Numbered from the stretch's first letter, positions 32,678 to 42,244 are shown. The stretch: DNA of 64,000 bases from an uncultured Prevotellaceae bacterium (GCA_946185485.1 CAMHJQ010000006.1:1-64000); one strand, 5' to 3'. Program-made: numbers and translations. The notes: generated by a model from the sequence alone, not told the origin.

Positions 32678-32712
32678 AATTATCAATTATCAATTATCAA
32701 TTATCCATTATC
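32678..32712. repeat. 7-bp tandem array (ATAATTG / ATAATGG) filling the susC-susD spacer
   Basis: About five heptamers make up the entire spacer from the susC stop to the susD ATG. A related array lies inside the PL11 gene at 19933-19965. No Shine-Dalgarno is present. Confidence 0.75.
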
Positions 32713-35575
32713 AGAATGACAACTGTACACCTAAGACAACACTCTTGTTGAGCGGAGCAGTCACACCATAGCACTCGGGATCAGCATCGTCCAGATGGTC
32801 GAAGCACAGCAGGTCGACGCCACGCACATACAGCTTGGCGGTCTGGATATACTTGGTCTTCTCGAGCAGGCAGCTGGGGAACTTGTAGTACACCTCCACG
32901 TTGCGCAGCTTCAGGAACGAGCGGTCGCGCTGCCAGAAGGTGCTGGTCTGGAAGTTGTTGGCGTTGCTGGTAGAGCTCAGGCGCGGGTACTTCGCATTGA
33001 CGTCGGGGTTGGCAGCCGTCCAACGGCCATCATAATACGCCTGTGACAGCGAGGTTGAGTTCAGCAGCGGCCAGTACATACCCTTGGCGCTGAGGTTGGC
33101 GGTATAGCGGCCCACACCCTGGAACAGGAGGTCGACACCGACACCCTTGTATTCTGCACCGGCATGGAAGTTATAGTACAGCTCAGGTGCATAGGCACTG
33201 TAGCCAATCTTTGTCTTATCGTTGGCGTCGATGACATTGTCGCCATTGATGTCCTTGTACTTGATGTCGCCAGGACGGACGGTCGAGAAGTTCTGCCTGG
33301 GGCTGTTGTCGATGTCAGCCTGGTCCTTGAACAGACCAATGGCCACCAGACCGTAGGTAGAGTTCAGCGGATTACCCGTCTCTACGAGGTTGGCGAAGGC
33401 CTTCGGCTCCTCAGCCATGTCCTTGATTTCATTCTTGTTGAGGTTCAGCATACCGCCGACGTTGAAGGTCAGGTCGCCCAGCGTCTTGGTATAGTCGAGC
33501 GAGAGCTCGAAGCCGCTGCTGTTGACCTTGCCGGCATTGATGTAAGGTGCATCGAAGCCGATGAGTGCGGTGTAGGCACCCGTACCGGCAACCCAGATGT
33601 CCTTGCGCTGCTGCATATAGTAGTCCAGTTCGACATTCAGACCACCGAAGAGGGTGGCGTCGATACCGATGTTGAACTTGTTGGCCTTCTCATGCTTCGG
33701 ATTAGCCGTAGGCAGCAAGCCGAGCGTAGAGTTGGCATAGACATAGTCGTAACCAGCTCCAAAGGGATAGCTACCCGTGTTCGACGACCCCTGGCCATAA
33801 GACTTGGCGTAGTAGTTCCAGACATTGTCGCCCGGCAGGTAGTCGGCGTTGATGATGCCGAAGCTGGCGCGGAGCTTCAGGAAGTTGATCCACTTGATGT
33901 CCTTCATGAACGACTCGTTAGAAGCCACCCAGGCTGCCGAGAATGTCGGCGACAGGTTCCACTTGGTGCCGGGAGCGAGACGGTTGCTGCCCGAGTAGAC
34001 CAGTGCCACCTCACCGATGTAGCGGTTGTCGTAGCCATAGTGTCCCAACCATGAGATGTTGTGGCGGTAGACGGTATAGCCTGTGCTACCCGTGGTGTTC
34101 TGATACTCGTAGTCCCACTTCAACTGTGTGTACACATAGTGCTTGTCAGCAAAGGTGCGGTCGTAGTTCATACCGACAGAGAAGATGAGTCGGCGGGCCC
34201 AGTCGACGGTACCTGAGTTCTTGCTCATCGTGCCCGGCGTACCAGAGGTCCAGAGGTCTCCCTTCTCACCTACGATGCCTGTTGAAGGATAGTTACCGTA
34301 AAGGTACGTCATACTGTGATCCTCGTACAGGGTAGAGTAGGTGTCGTAGCCTAAGCGGGCTGTCAGGCTCAGGCCCGGAGTCCAGTACTTCAGGTCCTGC
34401 TGCAGCGTCATGTCAGCAAACAGGGCGCGCTCGTGCAACTTGTAGTAGGCAGCACCGGAAGACTCTGCTACAGGGTTGTTGACACCGCTGTAGACCGAGC
34501 TGCCACCCCAGTCTCCATCCTCGTTCTTAACGGGGAATGCCAGCGACGGAATGCTGTAAGCCATATCCCAGAGGTCGGCCTTAGCCGTCGACGATGAGCT
34601 GCCGATAGAGGTGGGACCGCCAGGACGTGACATCTCGCTGAGCATACCCAGCATGTTGACCTTCAGCAAGGTCGTCGGGGTGAGGTCGATGTCGAGGTTG
34701 GTGCGCAGGTTGCCGCGTACGTACTTGTCCTGCGTGGAATAGCCGTCGGTAGCATCGAAAGTCTTGATAAAGCCTTTGTCGGAGAGGATGTTCAGCATGG
34801 TGAAATAGCGGAACTTCTCACCGCCACCGCTGAACTCTACGTTGATTTTGTTGGTGGCACCGTTCTTGCGGAACGTCTCGTCCACCCAGTTCACGTTGGG
34901 ATACTGGTAGGGATAGTTGCCGCTCTGGAAGGCTGCAATCTCGTCAGCGGTGTAGCGGGGAGCAACACCCTCGTTAGCCAGGGCCTCGTTCATGGCGCTG
35001 GCAAAGGTGGCACCATTGACAAACTTCGGACGGTTGGCCTGGAAGTTGAACAGGTGGTCGTAGGTGACGCGGATGTTCTTCGAGTTGTACTGACCACGCT
35101 TGGTGGTAATCAGAATAGCTCCGTTGGCACCTTTGTAGCCATAGAGTGCTACGGCGGCAGCGTCCTTCAGGATGCTGACGTGGTCGACTTCCTCAGGGCT
35201 GACGATACTGATGTCGCGCTCCACACCATCCACCAGAATGAGGGGCGTGCTGGTACTCAGGCTCTGCAGGCCACGGACGTAGAATGTCGGGTTCTGCTCG
35301 AAGTAGGTTCCAGTTCCCTGCAGGGAGATGAGTCCATTGCCCTGTCCGAGGATGGAGTTGCCGATATTCTTGGCAGAACGCTTGTCGACGTCTTTATTGG
35401 TGATGACCGACACAGCGGCGGTAGACTGGGCGCGGGTGAAGTCCTTGTTGGCTCCCACCTCAATGACCTGGTCCACGAAGCTGATGCCTGTGCTGTCTTG
35501 CTGTGCTGCTGCCGGCAGGCTCAAGCCTGCAAGCAGCGACAGCATGAATATATTTCTTTTCTTCATAACTTTCAT
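32711..35575 (-). CDS. SusC-like TonB-dependent receptor lacking the N-terminal extension (second pair)
   Basis: 954 residues with a signal peptide (about 1-24, LSLPAAAQQ). Unlike the first SusC it has no carboxypeptidase-regulatory-like domain: the plug starts soon after the signal (VDQVIEVGANKDFTRAQSTA) and runs through YVRGLQSLSTSTPLILVDGVERDI and GYKGANGAILITTKRGQ. The barrel follows and ends GVQLSF. SusC barrels take up oligosaccharides using TonB energy. Two ATGs (35575 and 35566) are possible, both preceded by the A-rich repeat. It is paired with the SusD at 31010-32677 and placed behind the first SusCD pair, probably for a different oligosaccharide size or decoration. Confidence 0.94.
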   Translation of the reverse strand: MKVMKKRNIFMLSLLAGLSLPAAAQQDSTGISFVDQVIEVGANKDFTRAQSTAAVSVITNKDVDKRSAKNIGNSILGQGNGLISLQGTGTYFEQNPTFYVRGLQSLSTSTPLILVDGVERDISIVSPEEVDHVSILKDAAAVALYGYKGANGAILITTKRGQYNSKNIRVTYDHLFNFQANRPKFVNGATFASAMNEALANEGVAPRYTADEIAAFQSGNYPYQYPNVNWVDETFRKNGATNKINVEFSGGGEKFRYFTMLNILSDKGFIKTFDATDGYSTQDKYVRGNLRTNLDIDLTPTTLLKVNMLGMLSEMSRPGGPTSIGSSSSTAKADLWDMAYSIPSLAFPVKNEDGDWGGSSVYSGVNNPVAESSGAAYYKLHERALFADMTLQQDLKYWTPGLSLTARLGYDTYSTLYEDHSMTYLYGNYPSTGIVGEKGDLWTSGTPGTMSKNSGTVDWARRLIFSVGMNYDRTFADKHYVYTQLKWDYEYQNTTGSTGYTVYRHNISWLGHYGYDNRYIGEVALVYSGSNRLAPGTKWNLSPTFSAAWVASNESFMKDIKWINFLKLRASFGIINADYLPGDNVWNYYAKSYGQGSSNTGSYPFGAGYDYVYANSTLGLLPTANPKHEKANKFNIGIDATLFGGLNVELDYYMQQRKDIWVAGTGAYTALIGFDAPYINAGKVNSSGFELSLDYTKTLGDLTFNVGGMLNLNKNEIKDMAEEPKAFANLVETGNPLNSTYGLVAIGLFKDQADIDNSPRQNFSTVRPGDIKYKDINGDNVIDANDKTKIGYSAYAPELYYNFHAGAEYKGVGVDLLFQGVGRYTANLSAKGMYWPLLNSTSLSQAYYDGRWTAANPDVNAKYPRLSSTSNANNFQTSTFWQRDRSFLKLRNVEVYYKFPSCLLEKTKYIQTAKLYVRGVDLLCFDHLDDADPECYGVTAPLNKSVVLGVQLSF

Positions 35576-35606
35576 TTTTTACCTTTTTACTTTTTTACCT
35601 TTAAAG
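35574..35606. repeat. A-rich 8-bp array as the susD-susC spacer
   Basis: Units of AAAAAGGT/AAAAAAGT type fill the 32 bases between the TAA of the first susD and the ATG of the second susC. Same repeat as 1177-1217 and 44025-44061. Confidence 0.75.
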
Positions 35607-35607
35607 G

Positions 35608-37713
35608 TTACCATCCCGGGTTCTGGACAAGTCCGTAGCCCTTGTTAATCTCAGACAGTGGGAAAGGCATCAGCAGCCACTTCTTGACTTCCAGGTCATT
35701 AGGTGTATAATTCCACAAATGACGGGCCGGGTTCTGAATCTGGAATTTTTGATAGGTGAACATGCTTGGTTCTGCTACACCTGCGTCCTTGTCGGTTCCA
35801 ATATAGGCGCTGTTGTTTTGAATCAGCTCTCGCTTGGAGTTCAACATCATACGGAAGGTAATCAGTCCATGCAGCTTCTTGGTCATCCAGTCGGTACGCT
35901 TGTAGCGGATCATGTCGTAGTAGCGGTTGTTGCTCATACCCAGCTCACAGGCACGCTCGCGGAGGATTTCCTCGATGAGACCTTCCTTGGTAGTCAGGTC
36001 GGGCAGCTTGCTCTTGTCGCCCTTATAGGCGGCCTGACCGTACTTCAGACCCTTTAGACCGACGCGGGCACGAACCAGGTCAACCTGCTGGATAGCCTTG
36101 TCAAGCTGACCGCACTGGGCCAGACACTCGGCATACATCAACAGCATCTCGTCGTAGCTCAGGTAGACCCACTGGGTGTACTTGCCGAAATATTCCTGTC
36201 CCAGGTAGTACTTGATGACACCATAACCTGTGGCAAAGCGGCCCAGGTCCTTCTCCATCACCTTTACCTCGCCGGTCTTCTCGTCGACGGCAGCAGCATC
36301 TGTTCCTTCGTGCTCACCGTTGACCCAGAGCTCGTAGACGTCGCCCTCGGGCTTGCCGGTGGTCCAGTTCAGCGAGAGTGTCTGGCTGCAGACGATGGCA
36401 TTCTCATAGAGACGCGGGTCGCGCGAGGCTTCCTTCTTAGTCACCTTACCCTTTGTCCACTTGTAGAACAACTGTCCGTTCTGACCGCCGATATTGCCGT
36501 TGATAGAGTCCACCTCCCAGTTGAATGGTCTGCCATCCTTCCAGGGGAACATCTCTACGTATTCCTCGGTGGGGTTATAAGAGTGACGGTACGGGCCTTT
36601 GCTGGTGCCGAAGGGACCTACGAAGTTTGCCCACTGGTAAGAAGCCTTGTTACTGGTGGTACCTGTCACACGGGTGCAGTGGATGATTTCGCGGCTGCCC
36701 TGGTAGATATAACCCATGCGATAAGCCTGACGATAGTCCTCAGGAGCGGTTCCTGTAGCTTGGTTCAGCTGATACCAGTTGCCTTCCTGAGCGTTACGGT
36801 TCATGAAGTCCTCGCAAGCCTGCAAGGCACGCTCCCAGCGCGCCTGCTTGAAGTCGCCGTGCCATACCAGACTGTCCTTCTCGGCCTGAGTGGTACCGTT
36901 ATAATAGCCTTGGTCGGCATTATAGAGCGGTGAGGCGTTAAACAACAGAATCTTGGCCTTCAGTGCCATGGCACCGGCTGCGGTCCAGCGGCCTGTGTTA
37001 TTGTCGGCATCGGTATCGATGGTCGTGCCATTGTAAGCCCAGCGCAGGTCGGGGATGGCCTCGTCGAGCAGACCCACCATGAAGTTGGCTGTCTTCTCGG
37101 CAGAAGCACGGGGTAGTTCATACGTTCCCTCCAGACCGGTAAAGGTGTGGTCGATGATGGGCAGACCACCATAGATGGAATAGAGGTCGAAGTAGCGCGC
37201 AGCTATCAGACACTTGGCCTGGGCAATCATGTTCTTCTTCTCGGCATCGGTGAGGCCGGGGACGTTGTCGATATTGTCCATCAGCAGATAGCAACGGCGT
37301 ATCGTTTCCCAGACAAAGTCGTGGGTGTAGGAAATCAGCGGATGGTCGGTGTTGGCGATGTCGGCCGATGTCAGAAGGCCGCCATAGTATTTGCCGAAGG
37401 CACCACCGCCACTGAAGTGCTGCTGGTAGCAGTCGGTCATGGCGTCCATCTTGGAGTTCCAGTAGCTGACACTCCAAGGAGAGCCTGTGGCATTCTTAAA
37501 GGGCAGACCGTAGTACTGCAACACGTAGAGTCCTACGAGGAACTGCTTCGTGTATTCAGCACTGCTGAACACGGTGTCGAGCGACACGGTTCCACCAGGA
37601 GTCTTCTCGATGAAGGCGTCACCGAACTTGATGTCGTCGGTGCACGCTGTGAACGCCATGCTGCCAATCATCAGCGCCACAACCCCCGAAATAATTTTAT
37701 GATGTAGTTTCAT
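35608..37713 (-). CDS. SusD-like outer-membrane glycan-binding lipoprotein (first pair)
   Basis: 701 residues, longer than most SusD proteins. Lipobox at Cys24 (SMAFTACTDD). Helical core with NMIAQAKCLIAARYFDLYSIYGGLPII, MALKAKILLFNASPLYNAD, then the SusD C-terminal region (LVRARVGLKGL, LTTKEGLIEEILRERACELGM, RYYDMIRYKRTD, PFPLSEINKGYGLVQNPGW). It binds glycans at the surface and delivers them to the SusC encoded 27 bases upstream. The extra length lies in the middle third, where glycan loops are expected. Second gene of the long minus-strand operon. Confidence 0.95.
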   Translation of the reverse strand: MKLHHKIISGVVALMIGSMAFTACTDDIKFGDAFIEKTPGGTVSLDTVFSSAEYTKQFLVGLYVLQYYGLPFKNATGSPWSVSYWNSKMDAMTDCYQQHFSGGGAFGKYYGGLLTSADIANTDHPLISYTHDFVWETIRRCYLLMDNIDNVPGLTDAEKKNMIAQAKCLIAARYFDLYSIYGGLPIIDHTFTGLEGTYELPRASAEKTANFMVGLLDEAIPDLRWAYNGTTIDTDADNNTGRWTAAGAMALKAKILLFNASPLYNADQGYYNGTTQAEKDSLVWHGDFKQARWERALQACEDFMNRNAQEGNWYQLNQATGTAPEDYRQAYRMGYIYQGSREIIHCTRVTGTTSNKASYQWANFVGPFGTSKGPYRHSYNPTEEYVEMFPWKDGRPFNWEVDSINGNIGGQNGQLFYKWTKGKVTKKEASRDPRLYENAIVCSQTLSLNWTTGKPEGDVYELWVNGEHEGTDAAAVDEKTGEVKVMEKDLGRFATGYGVIKYYLGQEYFGKYTQWVYLSYDEMLLMYAECLAQCGQLDKAIQQVDLVRARVGLKGLKYGQAAYKGDKSKLPDLTTKEGLIEEILRERACELGMSNNRYYDMIRYKRTDWMTKKLHGLITFRMMLNSKRELIQNNSAYIGTDKDAGVAEPSMFTYQKFQIQNPARHLWNYTPNDLEVKKWLLMPFPLSEINKGYGLVQNPGW

Positions 37714-37740
37714 AATTGTATACCTTATTATATTTATATA

Positions 37741-40700
37741 TTAGAATCCGATCTTAATACTTGCGGTGTAGGTACGCTGCAGCGGATAAGACGGTGTCGT
37801 GCTGGCACGGGCCTCAGGATCGCCGAACTTATACGGCGTAATCGTAAAGAGGTTGTAAGCACTGAGTGCCAGCTGCAGGCCTGTCATACCCAGCTTCTTC
37901 ATGAACGGGAACTTGAAGTCGTAGGCAATCTGGATAGTCTTCAGGCGCAGATACTTGGCATCCTTCTCGTAGAGGGTAGAACCAGCATAGTTCTGGTCGG
38001 CGTTATCCCATGTGGCACGGGGATATTCAGCATTCGGGTCGGGGTTCGCAGCTGTCCAGGTGTTATCCAGGTGGTACTTCAGCAGACCACCGTCGAGCAC
38101 GGTCGAACGGTTCTGGAATGGTCGGCGGAAGACGTCGCCAAGCACGCGGCTGACATCCCAGGCACCGGTGAACTGGGCACTGAACGAGAAATTCTTGTAG
38201 TATGCTGCCAGGTTCAGACCGGCAATGTACTGCGGGTCGTCGGTGAAGCCGTACTCACGGCTCTGGTCGTTGGCATCGATGATGCCGTTCTTGTCGAGGT
38301 CGACGAAGATGGGGTCACCGGGCTGCAGCGTCTTGAGCTGGGTGGGGTAGGGAGAACCGAACTCCTTCTCGTAGTCGGCTTCTGCTCCGTCGTAGTAGAG
38401 TTTCCAGAACTTATACTGCAGGCGAGAACCGATGCGGCGTCCGGCGGAATACATATACTCGTTTTCCTGCGGGGCCTGACGGTCTTCGATAATCTCGTTC
38501 TGGTTGTGTGAGAGGTTGAACTTGACGCTGTAGCGGAAGTCCTTACCAATCTTGTCCTGCCAGTTGACTGACACTTCCCAACCGTGACTGTCGACGATAC
38601 CGAAGTTGGTGTAGGGAGGATCGAAGCCCAGGAATCCGGGAACAGTCATGTCGCGGGCCAAAATGTCGGTACGATGCTCCTTATAGTAGTCGAACACCAT
38701 GCGCAAACGGTCGTCGAGGAAGTTGATGTCGATACCGTAGTCCTGCTTGAAGGCCTTCTCCCAAGATACCTCGGGGTTGTTCTTGGCCGACTCGTAGGCA
38801 CCCTTTGTAGCAGTACCGTTCTCGATACCGAAGACATATGCGAAAGCGGGTTCGTTCACGCTGGTATAGGTGAAGCGGTCGAAGGTAGCGGTCTGGTTGA
38901 CGATATAGGGATCAGCCATATACATGAAGCGGCTGCCACCAATCTTGTCATTACCGACGAGACCCCAGGATGCGCGGAGCTTCACGAAGCTCACCACCTT
39001 CTTGATGGGCTTGAAGAACGGCTCGTCGCTCATCACCCAACCTACAGAACCGGCAGGGAATACACCGAAGCGCTTGCCGGGAGCAAAGTTCTCGGAACCG
39101 TTGTAACCGATGTTGAACTCGGCCATGTAGCGGTTGTTCCAGTCGTAGGTCACACGGCCTACGAAACCGACGTAGGTGCGGGGAATGTCCGAGTAGTCAC
39201 CGCTGATGTAATACTCCTTGCTCTGGTTGTACAGCGCGAGTGCCGTGACGGTGTGCTCACCGAAGGAACGGTTGTAGTTCAGCGAACCCTCCACATACCA
39301 GTTACGGCCCTTGCTGGGCGATGAATTGGAGTATGCGGGGTCGGTGTTGTCACCGCTCAGACGCAGGTCGGTACGCTCACCCCAGGCATAGACGGGGATG
39401 GTCGATACGTTTCCATCCTTGTCGGTGACTTCCATGGTGCCATTCTGGATATAATTGCCATTCTCGTCGGTAAGGGCATATTTGTGATATACCGGTGTGT
39501 AGGTAGCTGCACTGTGGGTGATTTCCTTACGAACCTGATAGGAGCTGTTGTAGGAACCTTTCAGCTTCAGCGACAGACCCTTCGTGATGAAGTCGAGCTT
39601 CTGGTCAAGGACGAGGTCCATCTGCAGCTTGTTATTATTATAGTGGTAGGCACCGGGCTGACTCATGCAGTAGGCCATTGGCGTACTGGTTCCGAAAGGC
39701 AGCACACCGGCGGTCTCGCCCTGAGGCTTCAGAACCTCGTCTACATAGTTGTCGGCATCCGACACACTGGTGACGATGTATTTGCCGTCCACCATACCAG
39801 CACTGCTGAACGGAGAGGCCCAGTACATCTCACGGATCATCTGGTCGGACGACTGACCGGTATGAGGCTTGCACGACTCGTCAATCTTACCGGAGATGTT
39901 AAAGCTGACCTTGGTCGACTTCGTGACGTCGATATCCAGGTTGGTACGGTAGTTGAAACGCTGGTACTGGTAACCGAAGTCGTAGGGGCGGTTGAACTCC
40001 TCGAAGATACCGTCCTGGGTGAACATACCGGCAGAGATGAAGTACTTCACCGTCTTGTTACCGCCAGTGATGTTGACGTTGTGCTGCTGTTGCAGGGTGA
40101 CATCCTTCATCAGGTAGTCCGTCCACTGCATGCTTGGGAAACGGATGGGGTCGGTACCGTTCTTGAACATGTCGAGCACGCTCTGCGAGAAGTAGCCTTC
40201 CTTGCCGTCATTGGCACGCATGGCATTGTGGAATGTGGCATACTCGTAAGAGTTGGCCTGCTCCACCATCTTGGTGGGCGTCAGGGCCGAGAACGACAGG
40301 TTGAACGAGATCTTGGCCTTGCCTTCCTGTCCACGCTTGGTGGTAATCAGCACTACGCCGTTAGCACCACGCACACCGAATACGGCTGTTGCGGAAGCGT
40401 CCTTCAGTACGGTAACACTTTCGATTTCGTTGGGGTCGATGTCCCACATCTCGCGTTCCACACCATCCACCTGAATCAGGGGTGATGAGTCAGCCCATGT
40501 TCCTTGACCACGGACGAAAATCTTAGCGGCATCGCTACCAGGCTCACCAGAGTACTGCACGGTGGTCACACCCGAAAGCTGACCGGCCAGCACGTTGTTG
40601 ACCGATGATACCGGCGTACGTGTCAGGTCTTCGGCCTTGATAGATGACAGGGCACCGGTGACGGTGACTTTCTTCTGTACACCATAGGCCACAACCTCGA

Positions 40701-41061
40701 CACCCTGCAGCATGGTAGACTCCTCTTCGAGGGTAATCTTCATGTTGGCAGTGGCCTTGACAGTCAGTTCTTTGTAGCCGACGTAAGAGATTTTTAACTG
40801 GGTGCCAGGAGTTACCTTCAATGTGAAGTTACCGTCGAAGTCGGTCACTGTTCCCTGAACAGTTTTGCCTCCTACGATGACGATACTGGCACCAATGATT
40901 GGTTCACCTTGACTGTCGACAACCGTACCATTGATGCTTCCTTGCTGCTGTTCAGCTGCATAAGCAGTCTGCAGACCCAACATGGGCGGGGTGAACAACA
41001 TGGCCGAGCACATCAATGCCATAGGCATGACAGTCCTCTTCAAAAGATTTGCTTTATTCAT
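37741..41061 (-). CDS. SusC-like TonB-dependent receptor with carboxypeptidase-regulatory-like domain (first pair)
   Basis: 1106 residues. Signal peptide (about 1-36, ending TAYAAEQQ). A CarboxypepD_reg-like domain follows (about 40-120: INGTVVDSQGEPIIGASIVI, GTVTDFDGNFTLKV, KISYVGYKELTV). A TonB-box-like VEVVAYG, the plug (SVNNVLAGQLSGVTTVQYSG, IFVRGQGTWADSSPLIQVDG, VRGANGVVLITTKRG) and a long barrel ending SIKIGF complete it. It transports oligosaccharides across the outer membrane. First gene of the polysaccharide-utilisation operon, with a consensus-like promoter 44 bases upstream. Confidence 0.96.
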   Translation of the reverse strand: MNKANLLKRTVMPMALMCSAMLFTPPMLGLQTAYAAEQQQGSINGTVVDSQGEPIIGASIVIVGGKTVQGTVTDFDGNFTLKVTPGTQLKISYVGYKELTVKATANMKITLEEESTMLQGVEVVAYGVQKKVTVTGALSSIKAEDLTRTPVSSVNNVLAGQLSGVTTVQYSGEPGSDAAKIFVRGQGTWADSSPLIQVDGVEREMWDIDPNEIESVTVLKDASATAVFGVRGANGVVLITTKRGQEGKAKISFNLSFSALTPTKMVEQANSYEYATFHNAMRANDGKEGYFSQSVLDMFKNGTDPIRFPSMQWTDYLMKDVTLQQQHNVNITGGNKTVKYFISAGMFTQDGIFEEFNRPYDFGYQYQRFNYRTNLDIDVTKSTKVSFNISGKIDESCKPHTGQSSDQMIREMYWASPFSSAGMVDGKYIVTSVSDADNYVDEVLKPQGETAGVLPFGTSTPMAYCMSQPGAYHYNNNKLQMDLVLDQKLDFITKGLSLKLKGSYNSSYQVRKEITHSAATYTPVYHKYALTDENGNYIQNGTMEVTDKDGNVSTIPVYAWGERTDLRLSGDNTDPAYSNSSPSKGRNWYVEGSLNYNRSFGEHTVTALALYNQSKEYYISGDYSDIPRTYVGFVGRVTYDWNNRYMAEFNIGYNGSENFAPGKRFGVFPAGSVGWVMSDEPFFKPIKKVVSFVKLRASWGLVGNDKIGGSRFMYMADPYIVNQTATFDRFTYTSVNEPAFAYVFGIENGTATKGAYESAKNNPEVSWEKAFKQDYGIDINFLDDRLRMVFDYYKEHRTDILARDMTVPGFLGFDPPYTNFGIVDSHGWEVSVNWQDKIGKDFRYSVKFNLSHNQNEIIEDRQAPQENEYMYSAGRRIGSRLQYKFWKLYYDGAEADYEKEFGSPYPTQLKTLQPGDPIFVDLDKNGIIDANDQSREYGFTDDPQYIAGLNLAAYYKNFSFSAQFTGAWDVSRVLGDVFRRPFQNRSTVLDGGLLKYHLDNTWTAANPDPNAEYPRATWDNADQNYAGSTLYEKDAKYLRLKTIQIAYDFKFPFMKKLGMTGLQLALSAYNLFTITPYKFGDPEARASTTPSYPLQRTYTASIKIGF

Positions 41062-41104
41062 ACAATTTATATTAGTAGATCTTTCTTTTAAAGCTTAAGC
41101 GGTG

Positions 41105-41135
41105 CAAATATAAACAAATTTTATAAAATGGGAAA
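41105..41135 (-). promoter_or_regulatory. Promoter of the susC-susD-susC-susD operon
   Basis: On the minus strand TATATTTG (41112-41105) with a TTTC -33 box 19 bases upstream (41135-41132). The leader to the susC ATG is about 40 bases. No other promoter was found until 30940, so both susCD pairs probably form one transcript. Confidence 0.65.
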
Positions 41136-41260
41136 CTTTTTTGCGTTTTTTTGTGTTAATTCGGGGCATAATTTTGAAAAAAGTGTGTTTTTCTCACTGA
41201 AATCACTCAAAACACCAGTCATCAAGCCCCCTGTAACGGTCACAGAGTGGCAGACACGGT

Positions 41261-41443
41261 GTGTCCGAAAGCTACGATTCTCCGGTAATGCCCGACGGCA
41301 CCACCTTCACACTGGAAATGCGCTGGAGGAAGGTTGTCCCCTCGGGCCGTACACAGCGGGACAGAACCCTCTGTGTCTTTGAGCTCGATACCGTCGACGA
41401 CTTCGAGAATGCCAAGCAGCTGATACCCGCAGAACTGTATTAA
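41261..41443 (+). pseudogene. Possible coding remnant of about 60 codons
   Basis: A GTG-started frame (VSESYDSPVMPDGTTFTLEM ... FELDTVDDFENAKQLIPAEL) has protein-like composition and codon use similar to the nearby genes, while the surrounding intergenic DNA is A/T-rich. No family was recognised and no promoter or ribosome site precedes it. An overlapping minus-strand frame (41240-41560) is weaker. It may be the 3' end of a lost gene or chance. Confidence 0.25.
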
Positions 41444-41645
41444 CATCACCTGGCTCCGCCCAGTCCGCGCCGTGCGGATGTCATATCTGGTCCGTGGAGA
41501 TAGCATATCTACATGCTGTAGATAGTATGTCTGCCTTATCTGGAATGACGCTTCGGACAATAGTATCGGAGGGAAGAAATGTAAAAACTTAAGACAATAT
41601 CTTTGATGAAAAGGTCATTGTTTTCAGTGTGAAATGTGCGCTTAC

Positions 41646-41849
41646 GATTCAAACGATAAAACGATAAAACGATAAAACGATAAGCCACATCAAAAAAGCA
41701 AAAAAAGTCTTGCCCATAATATATATATAATAATAAATTAATTATATATATATTATGGGCAAAAATCGATTATATTTTTCTTATCGTTTAAATCGACCCC
41801 CCAAAAAATCCTTATCGTTTTATCGTTTTATCGTTTTATCGTTTGAATC
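41646..41849. repeat. 204-bp nested palindrome with octamer arrays (AAACGATA)
   Basis: The outer arms 41646-41684 and 41811-41849 are perfect 39-bp inverted repeats, each made of four AAACGATA octamers. The inner arms 41710-41731 and 41741-41762 are perfect 22-bp inverted repeats (TTGCCCATAATATATATAAT type) around a 9-base loop. It lies in the 1.24-kb gap between the divergent sus operon and esterase-rhaM-GH2 genes. It could be a MITE-like insertion, or an iteron/unwinding-like site. No associated gene tells which. Confidence 0.85.
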
Positions 41850-41916
41850 TCCCTACTTCACAATGCCACTCACAACAAACTTTTCACAATAGTTTTAACT
41901 TTTGTTTGTTGTTTTT

Positions 41917-41947
41917 TTTGAAATTAATCGCGAAGTCATTACCTTTG
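41917..41947 (+). promoter_or_regulatory. Full-consensus promoter in the divergent intergenic region
   Basis: TTTG (41917-41920), exactly 19 bases, TACCTTTG (41940-41947). Transcription would start about 350 bases before the esterase ATG at 42304, giving either a long leader or a short RNA ending near the T run at 42109-42116. Confidence 0.65.
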
Positions 41948-42034
41948 CATTTGAGATAGACAGCGATTTGCTGAATATAGGACACAGAGGGTTGTACATT
42001 AGGCTATATCCTATAGGGAAAAACTAAAAAACTA

Positions 42035-42065
42035 TGCCGCTCCCCTGCCGCTCCCCTGCCGCCTG
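42035..42065. repeat. 11-bp direct repeat (TGCCGCTCCCC) in the esterase leader
   Basis: Two exact copies and a third partial copy, GC-rich in an otherwise A/T-rich stretch downstream of the promoter at 41917. No coding frame is supported here. The rest of 41850-42303 shows only promoter-like sequence. Confidence 0.6.
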
Positions 42066-42236
42066 CGAGTGCCCTTGTAAACAATAGTCGTTTCATGACT
42101 CCTTAGGTTTTTTTGTTTGTCGCTGAGCGTCAGGTGTGTTACGGATGCCGATGGAAGGTTAGCGCGCACAGGATTAAAAAATGTTATTTCTGATGGCTTT
42201 ACAGCCAAAAAGAAACGGCATTTAAGATAATAATAC

Positions 42237-42244
42237 TATCTTTG
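42237..42244 (+). promoter_or_regulatory. -7 element (TATCTTTG) closer to the esterase gene
   Basis: Matches TAnnTTTG about 60 bases before the ATG at 42304. No good -33 box is seen at the expected distance, so it may be a weaker or activator-dependent start. Confidence 0.4.

Noticed and set aside
41240..41560. 106-codon minus-strand frame in the divergent intergenic region
   Set aside because: No ribosome site, no recognisable domain, and the overlapping plus-strand frame looks more protein-like.
41646..41849. CRISPR array reading of the AAACGATA repeats
   Set aside because: Units are 8 bp, contiguous and without spacers, and no cas genes are present.
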